Assembly (NCBI GenBank): GCA_934271255.1
Contig: CAKQQS010000006.1
Coordinates: 1 to 64,000 of the forward strand
Length of the DNA stretch: 64,000 nucleotides
Direction: 5' to 3'
Source of the DNA: an uncultured Clostridia bacterium
GTDB lineage: Bacteria > Bacillota > Clostridia > Christensenellales > Borkfalkiaceae
The notes under the pieces were generated by a model, which saw nothing but the letters and a program-made list of their open reading frames with translations, did no database searches and was not told where the DNA came from. A program made the position numbers and the translations under genes. Each line of letters starts with the position of its first letter. Position 1 is the first letter of the stretch. Of the stretch, positions 16,476 to 25,253 are shown in pieces.

Positions 16476-18337
16476 CTTTTTGCTCCTTGCAACCTCTTTT
16501 TAAGTTTCCCCGCGATGAGTTCCGCCAAAAGGTTTAGCCCGAGTACGAGTATAATCAATACTACCGCCGTGGCGTACGCTTCGTTGACGTACCACCCTTC
16601 GCCCGAAAGTCTGTATAACGCGACCGCGAGCGTGGCGTTGCTGTCCGTATACGACGTCGGCATTGCGGATATAACCGAACCCATCGTGTAAATAAAGGGC
16701 GCGGACTCCGCGATGACTCTTCCCATCGAAAGTATTATCGCCGCCAAAATCCCCGGCAACGCGGACGGCAAAACTATTTTGAAAATCGTTCTTACCTTGC
16801 CCGCGCCGAGAGCGTAACTGCCTTCTCTCAGACTGTCCTGTACGGATTTCAGACTCTCTTCGGTAGAACGGACTATCGTCGGCAAAAGCATTATGCTTAC
16901 CGTAAGCGTACCCGCAAGAATCGAACTCGTTCCGCCGATAAGTCTTACGAACGTCAACATACCGAACAGCCCGTAAACGATTGACGGCACGCCGTTGAGA
17001 AGGTCTATCGCTCCGCGTATTATCTTTACGAAAATATTGTTTTTCTTGGTGTATTCGTTCAAAAATATCGCCGTGCAAATGCCTATGGGTACCGCTATCA
17101 CAAGGCTCAAAAATACCGTCATCAACGTCGTTACGACAGACGGAAGAATAGTAATCTTTTCGCTGTCGAAATTATATTTGCCGAACAGCAAATGCGGGTT
17201 GGTAAACAACGTAGGCGCGCCTTTGACGAAAACGAACCCTACTACCAACAGCAGCGTCGCGCCCGAAACAATCCCCGCGCCTATCGAACAGCCCGCGCCT
17301 ACGGAAGCCGTTTTCATTTTGTATTTTGCCGCGTCGACAAAATCTTTTATCTTAACGATAACCTTGTTTTGCGTTTTCGGTTTATCCGTTTCTTTTTTTC
17401 CGGATATTTTAGAAAACAGTTTTCTGAAAATCCCTTTTCCGCTCACCGCGCCTTTTACCGCGCGTTTTGAAATAAGCCCGAAAACGACGTTTACTATCAA
17501 TACGAATACGAGAAGAATAACGCCCGTAGCGACTAACGCGCCTTGCTGAACTTCGCCCGCGTAGCCCATTTCCATAACGATGTTTGCCGTCAGCACCCTG
17601 AAACTTTTAAACAGCGAATCGGGGTAAGCAACCGAGTTGCCCGCTACCATAACGACAGCCATCGTTTCGCCGAGAGCCCTGCCTATACCGAGTATCAAAG
17701 AAGCCGTTATACCCGATTTAGCCGCTTTCGTAACGGTGCCGAACACCGCCTTGGAGTGGGTTGCTCCGAGAGCCAAAGCCCCTTCGTAGTAAGATTCGGG
17801 AACCGCTTCCAGACTCGTTTTCGACAACGATACGACCGTCGGCAAAATCATAATGCCGAGTATAATAGACGTTGCCAACAGTCCGCTTCCGTTGTTAGGC
17901 GCGATTTTGGCAAGCAGCGGGAGTAAAAACACGATTCCGAAAAACCCGTACACGACGGACGGAATACCCGCTAAAAGGTTTACCGTCGACGAAAAGACTT
18001 TTTTGAGTTTTTTCGGGCAGTAAAAGGCTATGAACACCGCCGTGAAATACCCCAGCGTTCCGCCGATAATCAACGCGCCGAGCGTCGAAAAAAGCGTTCC
18101 TATAACCATTTTGAAAATGCCGTACGAACCGGAAAGTTGCAACGTTTTATATTCGTCTTCTCTGTCGGGCGACCAGTTGTCGCCGAACAAAAAATCGAAG
18201 AACCCTATTTTTTTGAAAGCGGGTATGCTTTTGACGAGCATAAACACGAAAATAGCGACTACGGCGATTACACAAATAACCGCCGCTGCCGTAAATATCG
18301 TTAATCCCGTTTTTTCTTTGATTTTCGTTTTGTTCAT
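16472..18337 (-). CDS. pstCA: Fused phosphate permease PstC-PstA
   Basis: 621 residues, about twice one permease. Residues 1-290 match PstC (LLAGIPSVVYGFFGI, then GIGRALGETMAVVMVAGN), then a basic linker of about 60 residues, then PstA (LLNGVPSIVYGLFGML, ESAPFIYTMGS). Each half has its own EAA-type loop for contact with PstB (GALALGATHSKAVFGTV and GSYALGAGKVRTIFKIV). Normally these are two genes whose products pair in the membrane. The frame is open throughout. Confidence 0.93.
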   Translation of the reverse strand: MNKTKIKEKTGLTIFTAAAVICVIAVVAIFVFMLVKSIPAFKKIGFFDFLFGDNWSPDREDEYKTLQLSGSYGIFKMVIGTLFSTLGALIIGGTLGYFTAVFIAFYCPKKLKKVFSSTVNLLAGIPSVVYGFFGIVFLLPLLAKIAPNNGSGLLATSIILGIMILPTVVSLSKTSLEAVPESYYEGALALGATHSKAVFGTVTKAAKSGITASLILGIGRALGETMAVVMVAGNSVAYPDSLFKSFRVLTANIVMEMGYAGEVQQGALVATGVILLVFVLIVNVVFGLISKRAVKGAVSGKGIFRKLFSKISGKKETDKPKTQNKVIVKIKDFVDAAKYKMKTASVGAGCSIGAGIVSGATLLLVVGFVFVKGAPTLFTNPHLLFGKYNFDSEKITILPSVVTTLMTVFLSLVIAVPIGICTAIFLNEYTKKNNIFVKIIRGAIDLLNGVPSIVYGLFGMLTFVRLIGGTSSILAGTLTVSIMLLPTIVRSTEESLKSVQDSLREGSYALGAGKVRTIFKIVLPSALPGILAAIILSMGRVIAESAPFIYTMGSVISAMPTSYTDSNATLAVALYRLSGEGWYVNEAYATAVVLIILVLGLNLLAELIAGKLKKRLQGAKR

Positions 18338-18338
18338 A

Positions 18339-19304
18339 TTATCCTTCGATTTGGCTGAACTTCGTTACCTTACCGCTGAATATATCGTAAAGTTGAGCGA
18401 TTGTAAGGTTGTGTATTTTGTCGTTCGCGTTGTTGACTATTACCGCAACCGCGTCTAAACACACGTTAAAACTGTTGATTTTTTCTTCTTTAACCGCCGC
18501 CGACGAAAGCCCTATTACGTTACCTTTCGTGTCTTTTTCAGCCGCGCTTCTGCCGACCGACGAGCCTTGTAAATCGAGCGTAAAGAGTTTGTCCGCCGTC
18601 GTTCCGTAAAGGCTTGCGTATCCGCTCATCGCCGCTTTGATAAACTTTTCCATAGAAGTAGAACCGTTGATTACGATTTTACCGCCCGAAGGCAATTTCG
18701 TTTTCGCGGTATATTCCGCTACGGGAATCGCAGTTTCGCCCGCGTTCGCTCTTTGAGTCGGATCGGACAACCAGATACAACCCGCTTTGTTCGCGTGCGC
18801 TTCGGAAGCGTTGCTCTTTAAGTACGCAAGGAAGTCCGCCGTTATATCCGTAAGCGTTACGTCGGAATTCGTCATAACCACGAACGGTCTTTGAATCTTG
18901 TACGTTCCGTTCAAAACGGTTTCTTTGGAGGGAGCGACGCCGTCAACCGTTACTACTTTTATCGTGTCGTTTACCGAACCCAACGAAATGTAACCTATCG
19001 CGTTTTTGTCGCTTGCGACCTTGCTCATAACGTTGCCCGTTTCTTTTTGCAAATCCGCGCTCGAAGTCGTTTGGTAAACCTTTTTGCCGTCTACTTTCAT
19101 TTCGAGATAGTTGCCGTTGCCGTCCGTTACGACTTTATCGAACGCTTCTCTCGTTCCGCTGCCTTGTTCACGCGCTACTACCGTGATGTTCTTTTCGTTT
19201 GCGCCGCCCGTTTCTCCGTTGTTTCCGCCGCCGCAAGCAATCAATCCTACCGCTCCTAATACCGCAAGTATGCACGAAACGATTACCGTAAGTACTTTTT
19301 TCAT
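18339..19304 (-). CDS. pstS: Phosphate-binding lipoprotein PstS, domains in swapped order
   Basis: 321 residues with a signal peptide and lipobox LIAC (Cys24). In known PstS the order is GSTS... - GGSSVG... - IFTGKITNW - REEGSGTR... - IGYISLG... - RPF. Here the second half comes first: AREQGSGTREAFDKV (44-58), NAIGYISLG (101-109), VDGVAPSKETV, RPFVVMT (139-145); the first half follows: IVINGSTSMEKF (210-221), LDLQGSSVGRSA (244-255), LYDIFSGKVTKFSQIEG at the very end. All phosphate-contact stretches are present, so a working circular permutation is likely. First gene of the pst operon. Confidence 0.9.
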   Translation of the reverse strand: MKKVLTVIVSCILAVLGAVGLIACGGGNNGETGGANEKNITVVAREQGSGTREAFDKVVTDGNGNYLEMKVDGKKVYQTTSSADLQKETGNVMSKVASDKNAIGYISLGSVNDTIKVVTVDGVAPSKETVLNGTYKIQRPFVVMTNSDVTLTDITADFLAYLKSNASEAHANKAGCIWLSDPTQRANAGETAIPVAEYTAKTKLPSGGKIVINGSTSMEKFIKAAMSGYASLYGTTADKLFTLDLQGSSVGRSAAEKDTKGNVIGLSSAAVKEEKINSFNVCLDAVAVIVNNANDKIHNLTIAQLYDIFSGKVTKFSQIEG

Positions 19305-19338
19305 TTCTTTTTATCTCCTTTTTTCATTCGTCGAGTAC

Positions 19339-19404
19339 ATTATACCCCTTTTAAAAACAGCAAACTATCGCGTTTCGGTTAAAGTACTGTAAAGATTACG
19401 TAAA
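19339..19404 (-). promoter_or_regulatory. pst promoter with three PhoP-box-like repeats
   Basis: On the minus strand TTTACG, TTTACA and TTAACC start exactly 11 bases apart (19399-19404, 19388-19393, 19377-19382). A TATAAT lies at 19339-19344 with no matching -35 box, as expected for an activator-dependent Pho promoter. Confidence 0.75.
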
Positions 19405-19430
19405 ATCGAAAATAAAAAGTTTTAACCTTT

Positions 19431-21050
19431 TCACACCGAATGGGCTATAAAGGTAAGGTGGTCGCCGAGCCGTTCCATATTAGATACGAGATTGATGAAA
19501 ATCTCGCTGTTTTGCGGTTTGCATATCCCGTTATGCACTCTCTCGACGTGCGCGTTGATATTTTCCGTTCTCAACCTGTCTATTCCCTTTTCCGTTTCTT
19601 CTATTTTTTTAAACGTTTCTTCGTCTTTCGTCGTAACGTAACTTTTTACGTTGTCGAACAACTCGTCGAGTTTGCCTTTCAGGTTGTCCAAAGATACCAC
19701 GACGTTTTCCGAAAAGGTTATGTCGAAAGTTATTTCCTTGTTCGTATACTTCAAAAAGTTATCGGCGATTTCAACGATTCTCATAACGTCGCCCAGATTG
19801 TTGTGGAATCGGGTTACTTGTTTTTCTTCTTCTATCGTGTCGCAGTTCGCCGAGAGTTTTATCAAATAATCCGTAATATTCTTTTTGTAAGTTTCCGCTT
19901 TTTCTATGTCGTTTCTTATCTTTTCTTCCGACTTGTTCTTCCTTTCTATAAACGCTTTGTACGATTCGGTAAAAATGCCGTACGCCATATCCGAAAACGC
20001 CAACAATTCTTTTTCGACCTGCCCCATAGCAATCATAGGCGACAATAACATTCTTTCGTCAAGGTTGTCCTTTTCTTCGTTTTGTTTTTTATCGCGTATA
20101 ATCAGGGTGGCAAGTTTAACGAACAATTTGCTGAACGGTAAAAACATTATAGTACATACGAGATTGAAAAAGGTATGAAACATTGCGATTTGCGTTGCGG
20201 ACGACGAAAACAGTTTTCTTAAAACGTCTTGCGAAAAGTTTTTGTAAAGCAACAAAAACGCGAAAAATATTATCGAACCGAACGTGTTGAACATTAAGTG
20301 AATAAGGCTTGCCCGTTTCGCGTTTGCGTTCGCGCCGAAAGACGACATCAACGCCGTTACGCACGAGCCTATGTTCGTGCCGAGTATTACGTAAAGAGCC
20401 TCGTTGCCGCCCGTACCTATTTTAAGTCCCGCGACGGACATCGCGATAAGCACGGAAGTCGTTGCCGAACTCGACTGCACGAGCGCCGTCAGAAACACGC
20501 CTATCAAAAAGAGTAAAAACGGGTTTTTAACAAGCGCAAACACGTTTTGTATTTCAGCCTGATAGTCTTCAAGTGCGGCAGACATCAAGGACAATCCGAG
20601 AAAAATCAAACCCAGTCCCGAAACGAGCGACGCTATTTTTTTGCGTTTCTCGTTTTTGGTAAGCAATGATACGAGCGCGCCGACGAAAATCAAAATCTGT
20701 ACGTATTTCGTTACGGGGAAAGCCGATAACGCCGCTATCTGCGCGGTAATCGTGGTGCCTATGTTCGCGCCCATGATTATGGCGGTCGCCTGATACAAAG
20801 ACATTATTCCGACGTTTACGAACCCTACTATAAGTACCGTCGTAACCCCCGAACTTTGAATTATAGCCGTAGTCAACGCACCGATTCCCACGTTGACGAG
20901 TTTTTTATTAGCCGTTTTATTAAACAGTTTCCTTATTTTACCGGTAGCAAGTTGTTCGATATTGTCCGTCATCAACGTAACGCCGACAAGGAACACGCCG
21001 ATTCCGGCAAACAGTTTAACCAAAAACATCGATATTTCGTATGCGCTCAT
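19431..21050 (-). CDS. Na+/phosphate symporter with PhoU-like tail
   Basis: 539 residues. The membrane part has two inverted repeats with the QSS signatures of the NptA/PNaS family (ALTTAIIQSSGVTTV and TALVQSSSATTSVL); the last 200 residues form a PhoU-like helical domain ending in RLGDHLTFIAHS. It imports phosphate with sodium. I start at MSAYEISMFL, preceded by GGGAG; the frame is open 22 codons further up. The promoter region carries its own Pho boxes. Confidence 0.93.
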   Translation of the reverse strand: MSAYEISMFLVKLFAGIGVFLVGVTLMTDNIEQLATGKIRKLFNKTANKKLVNVGIGALTTAIIQSSGVTTVLIVGFVNVGIMSLYQATAIIMGANIGTTITAQIAALSAFPVTKYVQILIFVGALVSLLTKNEKRKKIASLVSGLGLIFLGLSLMSAALEDYQAEIQNVFALVKNPFLLFLIGVFLTALVQSSSATTSVLIAMSVAGLKIGTGGNEALYVILGTNIGSCVTALMSSFGANANAKRASLIHLMFNTFGSIIFFAFLLLYKNFSQDVLRKLFSSSATQIAMFHTFFNLVCTIMFLPFSKLFVKLATLIIRDKKQNEEKDNLDERMLLSPMIAMGQVEKELLAFSDMAYGIFTESYKAFIERKNKSEEKIRNDIEKAETYKKNITDYLIKLSANCDTIEEEKQVTRFHNNLGDVMRIVEIADNFLKYTNKEITFDITFSENVVVSLDNLKGKLDELFDNVKSYVTTKDEETFKKIEETEKGIDRLRTENINAHVERVHNGICKPQNSEIFINLVSNMERLGDHLTFIAHSV

Positions 21051-21130
21051 TCGCTTCTCCCTATAAAGACACTCGTAAATTAAATGCAAAATCTTTATAT
21101 ATTTATTGTAAAGCATCTTAAAAATAATTG

Positions 21131-21169
21131 CAGTTAAATTAAGTAAAGCGAATGTAAAGTTTTTGTAAA
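21131..21169 (-). promoter_or_regulatory. PhoP-box-like repeats before the symporter
   Basis: On the minus strand TTTACA, TTTACA and TTTACT start 11 bases apart (21164-21169, 21153-21158, 21142-21147), and a weaker TAACTG follows at the same spacing (21131-21136). Confidence 0.75.
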
Positions 21170-21192
21170 GAACCGAGTTTTTTCCGTTTTTC

Positions 21193-21221
21193 TTGACACG
21201 CCGTTACTTTACCTATATAAT
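21193..21221 (+). promoter_or_regulatory. Promoter of the helicase / AlkD / AsnA unit
   Basis: TTGACA (21193-21198) and TATAAT (21216-21221), spacer 17, exact consensus. Confidence 0.9.
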
Positions 21222-21235
21222 GTTATTATGCAATT

Positions 21236-21272
21236 AAAAGGAACCGAAAATGATAACCGCGGAAATCGAAAA
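21236..21272 (+). repeat. 37-bp direct repeat, copy 1
   Basis: Matches 24553-24589 at 36 of 37 positions. It holds AAAAGGAACC, an ATG and the first seven codons plus part of the next from the AlkD-like gene (MITAEIE). Here it is cut off from that gene by the helicase. Confidence 0.9.
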
Positions 21273-21306
21273 CAACGGGGGACTTGGATATGGGATTCTT
21301 TGCTAA
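21250..21306 (+). pseudogene. 18-codon remnant of the AlkD gene start
   Basis: Reads MITAEIENNGGLGYGILC then stop. The first seven residues equal the start of the AlkD-like protein at 24567. It ends 17 bases inside the helicase gene, so ribosomes on it may feed the helicase start. Confidence 0.65.
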
Positions 21307-24300
21307 ATTGTTTGGAAAAAAACAAAAAACGAACTTTAAACACTTGCCTGACGAGTATAATCAGGCGCTTGTTTTTAATCAAAAAACCGCAACGTTGTTA
21401 AAAGCCGACTCTTTTATCGCACGAAGCGATTATCTTGCCCTTATTCAACTATATCACACGACCGCAACTTTTTTCAAGGCTCACGCACAAGCAAATACGT
21501 TGTCGTATTATTGCAATCAAAACAAGTTAAACAAAAAAGACATCGATCAGTTTCTTAACCTATACGAAGATATGGCAGATTTATCGAAAGGCTCTGTCGT
21601 TGTCGAAAATCATAACGAGCAGTATATACAAAAACATTTAATTTCCGACAAAACATATCTTGACAACATTCTTAAAGAAATCGATCCTAAAATCTTGCTT
21701 GACGAAGAACAACGTCGCGTCGTGCTGTCTGACGAAGATTATATGCTGGTCGTAGCGGGTGCAGGTACGGGAAAAACAACCACGGTAGCGGCAAAGGTAA
21801 GATATTTAGTAGAACAAAAGAATGTAGATCCAAAACAAATCCTTGTTATTTCTTTCACAAACAAAGCGGTTAACGAACTTAAAGAACGCATTAACGAAGG
21901 GTTGTTAATCCCTTGTCCCATTACGACTTTTCACAGTGCAGGTTACGCTATTTTAAGAAAACAAGACACTATTAAAAAACAAATCGTAGAAGAAGGATTT
22001 TTATATAATGCGGTCAATGATTACCTTAAAGGAACCATTTTAGAACAGCCCGATTTAGTAGATAAATTGATTATGTTTTTCGGCTCTTATTTCGATGCGC
22101 CGTACGAAGGCGACGATATCAACCTTTTCTTTAACTATATCGTAAAAAATAATTTTTCGACATTAAAAAGCAACGTCAACGAATATAACGAACAAATAAT
22201 CGATCGTCGAACAAGTAAAATAACCACAATAACGAACGAAACGCTTCGTTCTATGCAAGAAGTACAAATAGCAAACTTTTTATATCTCCATAATATAGAC
22301 TACACATATGAAGAACCCTATCCGTATCATATCTTAAAGGCAAAAAAGCCCTACTCTCCCGATTTTTGCATAAAACAAGGCAATAAAATCGCTTATATCG
22401 AACATTTCGGCGTAACGGAAAACGGAAAAAACAACCGATATACCCCCGAAGAACTTTTAAAATATAAAAACGAGATAATTGAAAAAATCAATCTCCATAA
22501 AAAACACGGCACCACCCTTATTTATACCTTTTCACAATACAACGACGGACGAGAATTGTTAGAACATCTTCAAGAAAAATTAGTTCAAAACGGGTTTGTT
22601 CTTGAAAAACGTTCTTCGGAAGAAGTCTTTGAAAAATTAGTAAACTCCGAAGAAAACAAATACATCTCAAAATTAGTTAAACTGATTTGTATATTTATTT
22701 CTAATTTCAAAACAAATGGTTACAATATTGACGATTTTTATCGCTTTGAACGCGAAAACGTTAATGTCAGAACGCAATTATTCTTAGATATATGCAAGGC
22801 TTGTTATCTCGAATATCAAAAAAAATTGTCGGAAAACTCTTGTATCGATTTTCAAGATATGATAAACGATTCCGCAAGAATACTTCATGAGAAAGCCATT
22901 GCAAAACAAACTTTGGATTTTAAGTACATCATCGTCGACGAATATCAAGATATATCTCGTCAAAGATTTAATTTAACCAAAGAATTATCAAATCTTTGTT
23001 CCGCTAAAATCATTGCGGTAGGCGACGACTGGCAGTCCATCTACGCTTTCAGCGGTTCTGACGTTACCCTTTTTACTTATTTTTGTTCTATAATGGGGTA
23101 TGGAAAAGAATTAAAAATTACGAAAACGTATCGAAATGCGCAAGAAGTCATAGATATTGCAGGCACTTTCGTTCAAAAAAACGAAACGCAAATCAAAAAA
23201 TCTCTTGTTTCGCCAAAACATATAAACTATCCCGTTATCATAGAAACATATAGCGAAAAGTATGATAAAAAAAGTTTCAAAGGTAAAGGCGGCAAATATT
23301 ACCATTTGGGAAAACAAGTTGAATCCGTTATCGGACAAATACTTAAACAAAACAAAACGGAAGGACAAGCAAGCAACCAACCTATTTTGCTAATAGGCAG
23401 ATATAATTTCGATGCCAGGAATCTTTGTTTTTCAAGCGATTTCATTTACGATGAGAAAAACAATAAACTTATCAGCAAAAAATATCGTTACGTAAAACTT
23501 GATTTTTTAACCGCGCATAGTTCCAAAGGGCTAGGTTATAACAACGTTATCATTATCAACGCACGTAACGAACTGTACGGCTTTCCATCAAAAATCGACG
23601 AAGACCCCGTGCTTAAATACGTGATTAAAGACGATAGTTCTATCGACTACGCAGAAGAACGACGATTATTTTACGTAGCCATGACAAGAACGAAAAATCG
23701 GGTTTATATCGTAACTCCAAAAGAACGTCCCTCGGCTTTTGTCTTAGAATTGATAAAAGACTACCCAAACGTTACGCTAATCGGCGAACTAGACCAAGAC
23801 TACTCTTCGCAAACCGGCACGATAAAAAAGTGTCCCGTTTGCGGATACCCTTTACAGTTTCGCTGGAAAAAGAATTACGGGTTACCGTTATGGATTTGCA
23901 CAAACGAGCCTGAAATCTGTAACTTTATGACTAACGATTTACGTGGCGGAAAACTGTCGATAGAAAAATGTGACAAATGCAAAGACGGATATTTAATAGT
24001 AAAACAAGGCTCTTCCGAAACTATTCTAGGCTGTACTAATTATAAAAACGACGGTACGGGTTGCGATAGAATGATGTCTTACGAATACTATAAGCGTTGG
24101 CGTTTTGACGGATTCGAAAACGATATTTCTGTTGACAAGCCGTCTTACCTTACCTCGCCTCCGCAAAAAGCACCCGTCGTTCAACAACAAAAAACCGATA
24201 CGGCACGAAAAAAAGCGGATGTTCACAAAGTCAATTATGCCGTTCGTTTTATCCAAAAAGACGGCTTTTCAATCGTTGTCGACAACGATGGCTCTTTAAT

Positions 24301-24538
24301 AACCGACATTGACTTGTTGAAACGTTTACGTAGTTTAAGGGCTACCATAGCAAAACGCGAAAACATCCCCGCGTATAGAATCGTTTCAAACAAGGGTTTA
24401 GTCAGCCTTGCAACCTATCGGCCGTTTTCTAAGGACGAATATATCGATTTATATGGATTAGGCGAATCTTCGTATAACTCGTACGGCAAGATTTTTATAA
24501 CCGTCATAAAAAATTACTCCGAAAAACATCAACAATAA
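21290..24538 (+). CDS. UvrD/helicase IV-like helicase with zinc fingers and HRDC
   Basis: 1082 residues. Walker A VVAGAGTGKTTT near 156-166, ISFTNKA, IIVDEYQDIS, GDDWQSIYAFSGSD, KTYRNAQEV, LTAHSSKGLGY and RRLFYVAMTRTKN give the SF1A motifs. Between the first motifs sits a nuclease-like insert (YSPDFCIKQGNKIAYIEHFG), as in helicase IV relatives. Towards the C-terminus come Cys pairs (CPVCGYP, CDKCKDG) and an HRDC-like end. It likely unwinds DNA in repair. The start is ATG 21290 after GGGGGA. The gene is much more AT-rich than its neighbours and is flanked by a 37-bp repeat, signs of acquisition. Confidence 0.9.
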   Translation: MGFFAKLFGKKQKTNFKHLPDEYNQALVFNQKTATLLKADSFIARSDYLALIQLYHTTATFFKAHAQANTLSYYCNQNKLNKKDIDQFLNLYEDMADLSKGSVVVENHNEQYIQKHLISDKTYLDNILKEIDPKILLDEEQRRVVLSDEDYMLVVAGAGTGKTTTVAAKVRYLVEQKNVDPKQILVISFTNKAVNELKERINEGLLIPCPITTFHSAGYAILRKQDTIKKQIVEEGFLYNAVNDYLKGTILEQPDLVDKLIMFFGSYFDAPYEGDDINLFFNYIVKNNFSTLKSNVNEYNEQIIDRRTSKITTITNETLRSMQEVQIANFLYLHNIDYTYEEPYPYHILKAKKPYSPDFCIKQGNKIAYIEHFGVTENGKNNRYTPEELLKYKNEIIEKINLHKKHGTTLIYTFSQYNDGRELLEHLQEKLVQNGFVLEKRSSEEVFEKLVNSEENKYISKLVKLICIFISNFKTNGYNIDDFYRFERENVNVRTQLFLDICKACYLEYQKKLSENSCIDFQDMINDSARILHEKAIAKQTLDFKYIIVDEYQDISRQRFNLTKELSNLCSAKIIAVGDDWQSIYAFSGSDVTLFTYFCSIMGYGKELKITKTYRNAQEVIDIAGTFVQKNETQIKKSLVSPKHINYPVIIETYSEKYDKKSFKGKGGKYYHLGKQVESVIGQILKQNKTEGQASNQPILLIGRYNFDARNLCFSSDFIYDEKNNKLISKKYRYVKLDFLTAHSSKGLGYNNVIIINARNELYGFPSKIDEDPVLKYVIKDDSSIDYAEERRLFYVAMTRTKNRVYIVTPKERPSAFVLELIKDYPNVTLIGELDQDYSSQTGTIKKCPVCGYPLQFRWKKNYGLPLWICTNEPEICNFMTNDLRGGKLSIEKCDKCKDGYLIVKQGSSETILGCTNYKNDGTGCDRMMSYEYYKRWRFDGFENDISVDKPSYLTSPPQKAPVVQQQKTDTARKKADVHKVNYAVRFIQKDGFSIVVDNDGSLITDIDLLKRLRSLRATIAKRENIPAYRIVSNKGLVSLATYRPFSKDEYIDLYGLGESSYNSYGKIFITVIKNYSEKHQQ

Positions 24539-24552
24539 CTACCCTTACACAT

Positions 24553-24589
24553 AAAAGGAACCGAAAATGATTACCGCGGAAATCGAAAA
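24553..24589 (+). repeat. 37-bp direct repeat, copy 2
   Basis: The copy at the intact AlkD-like gene; starts 15 bases after the helicase stop. Confidence 0.9.
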
Positions 24590-25253
24590 AGCGTTGTTCG
24601 ATAATATGGATTTGAATTATAAAAACTTCCATGCGGGACTAATCCCGAATATCGACTTTGAAAAAATTATAGGCGTAAGAACGCCCGTTATAAAAAGGCT
24701 TGCGAAAAAGTTCGCTGAAAATCCCGATATCGCCGATTTTTTAGACGAATTGCCGCATACCTATTACGACGAAAACGTTCTTCACGGCGCGATTGTTTCG
24801 CTTAACCCGAATTACGACGAAACGATAGTCCGACTTGACGTCTTTTTGCCTTTCGTCGACAACTGGGCTGTCTGCGATTTGACTTCGCCGGGTTGCTTTA
24901 AGAAAAACCGCGACAAACTTTTCTTCGACGTCTGTCGCTGGCTCGATTCGGACAAGACTTACGTCGTACGGTTCGGCGTCAAAACGGCAATGGCGCACTT
25001 TCTCGACGAAGGTTTTAACCCCGCTTTATCACAAAAAATCTCAGAAATCAAAAGCGACGAATATTACGTCGATATGGCAATCGCCTGGTATTTCGCGACC
25101 GCTCTCGCAAAGCGGTGGGACGAAACGTTACCTTTTATCTTAAACAAAAAATTGCCCGTTCGCATCCACAACAAAGCAATTCAAAAAAGCGTGGAAAGTT
25201 ACAGAATATCGAACGAGCGAAAAACATATCTGAGGACTTTGAAAATTAAATGA
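24567..25253 (+). CDS. DNA alkylation repair protein, AlkD-like
   Basis: 228 residues of HEAT-like helices with family features: GVRTPVIKRLAKKF, the acidic YYDENVLHGAIV, FVDNWAVCDLTSP and the Trp-containing IAWYFATALAKRW. AlkD-type glycosylases remove bulky or charged alkylated bases. AAAAGGAACC precedes the ATG. Its original 5' region is duplicated before the helicase. It overlaps asnA by four bases. Confidence 0.9.
   Translation: MITAEIEKALFDNMDLNYKNFHAGLIPNIDFEKIIGVRTPVIKRLAKKFAENPDIADFLDELPHTYYDENVLHGAIVSLNPNYDETIVRLDVFLPFVDNWAVCDLTSPGCFKKNRDKLFFDVCRWLDSDKTYVVRFGVKTAMAHFLDEGFNPALSQKISEIKSDEYYVDMAIAWYFATALAKRWDETLPFILNKKLPVRIHNKAIQKSVESYRISNERKTYLRTLKIK

Noticed and set aside
21236..24589. 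Insertion sequence carrying the helicase
   Set aside because: No transposase, no terminal inverted repeats; the 37-base duplication carries gene-start sequence and not transposon ends.
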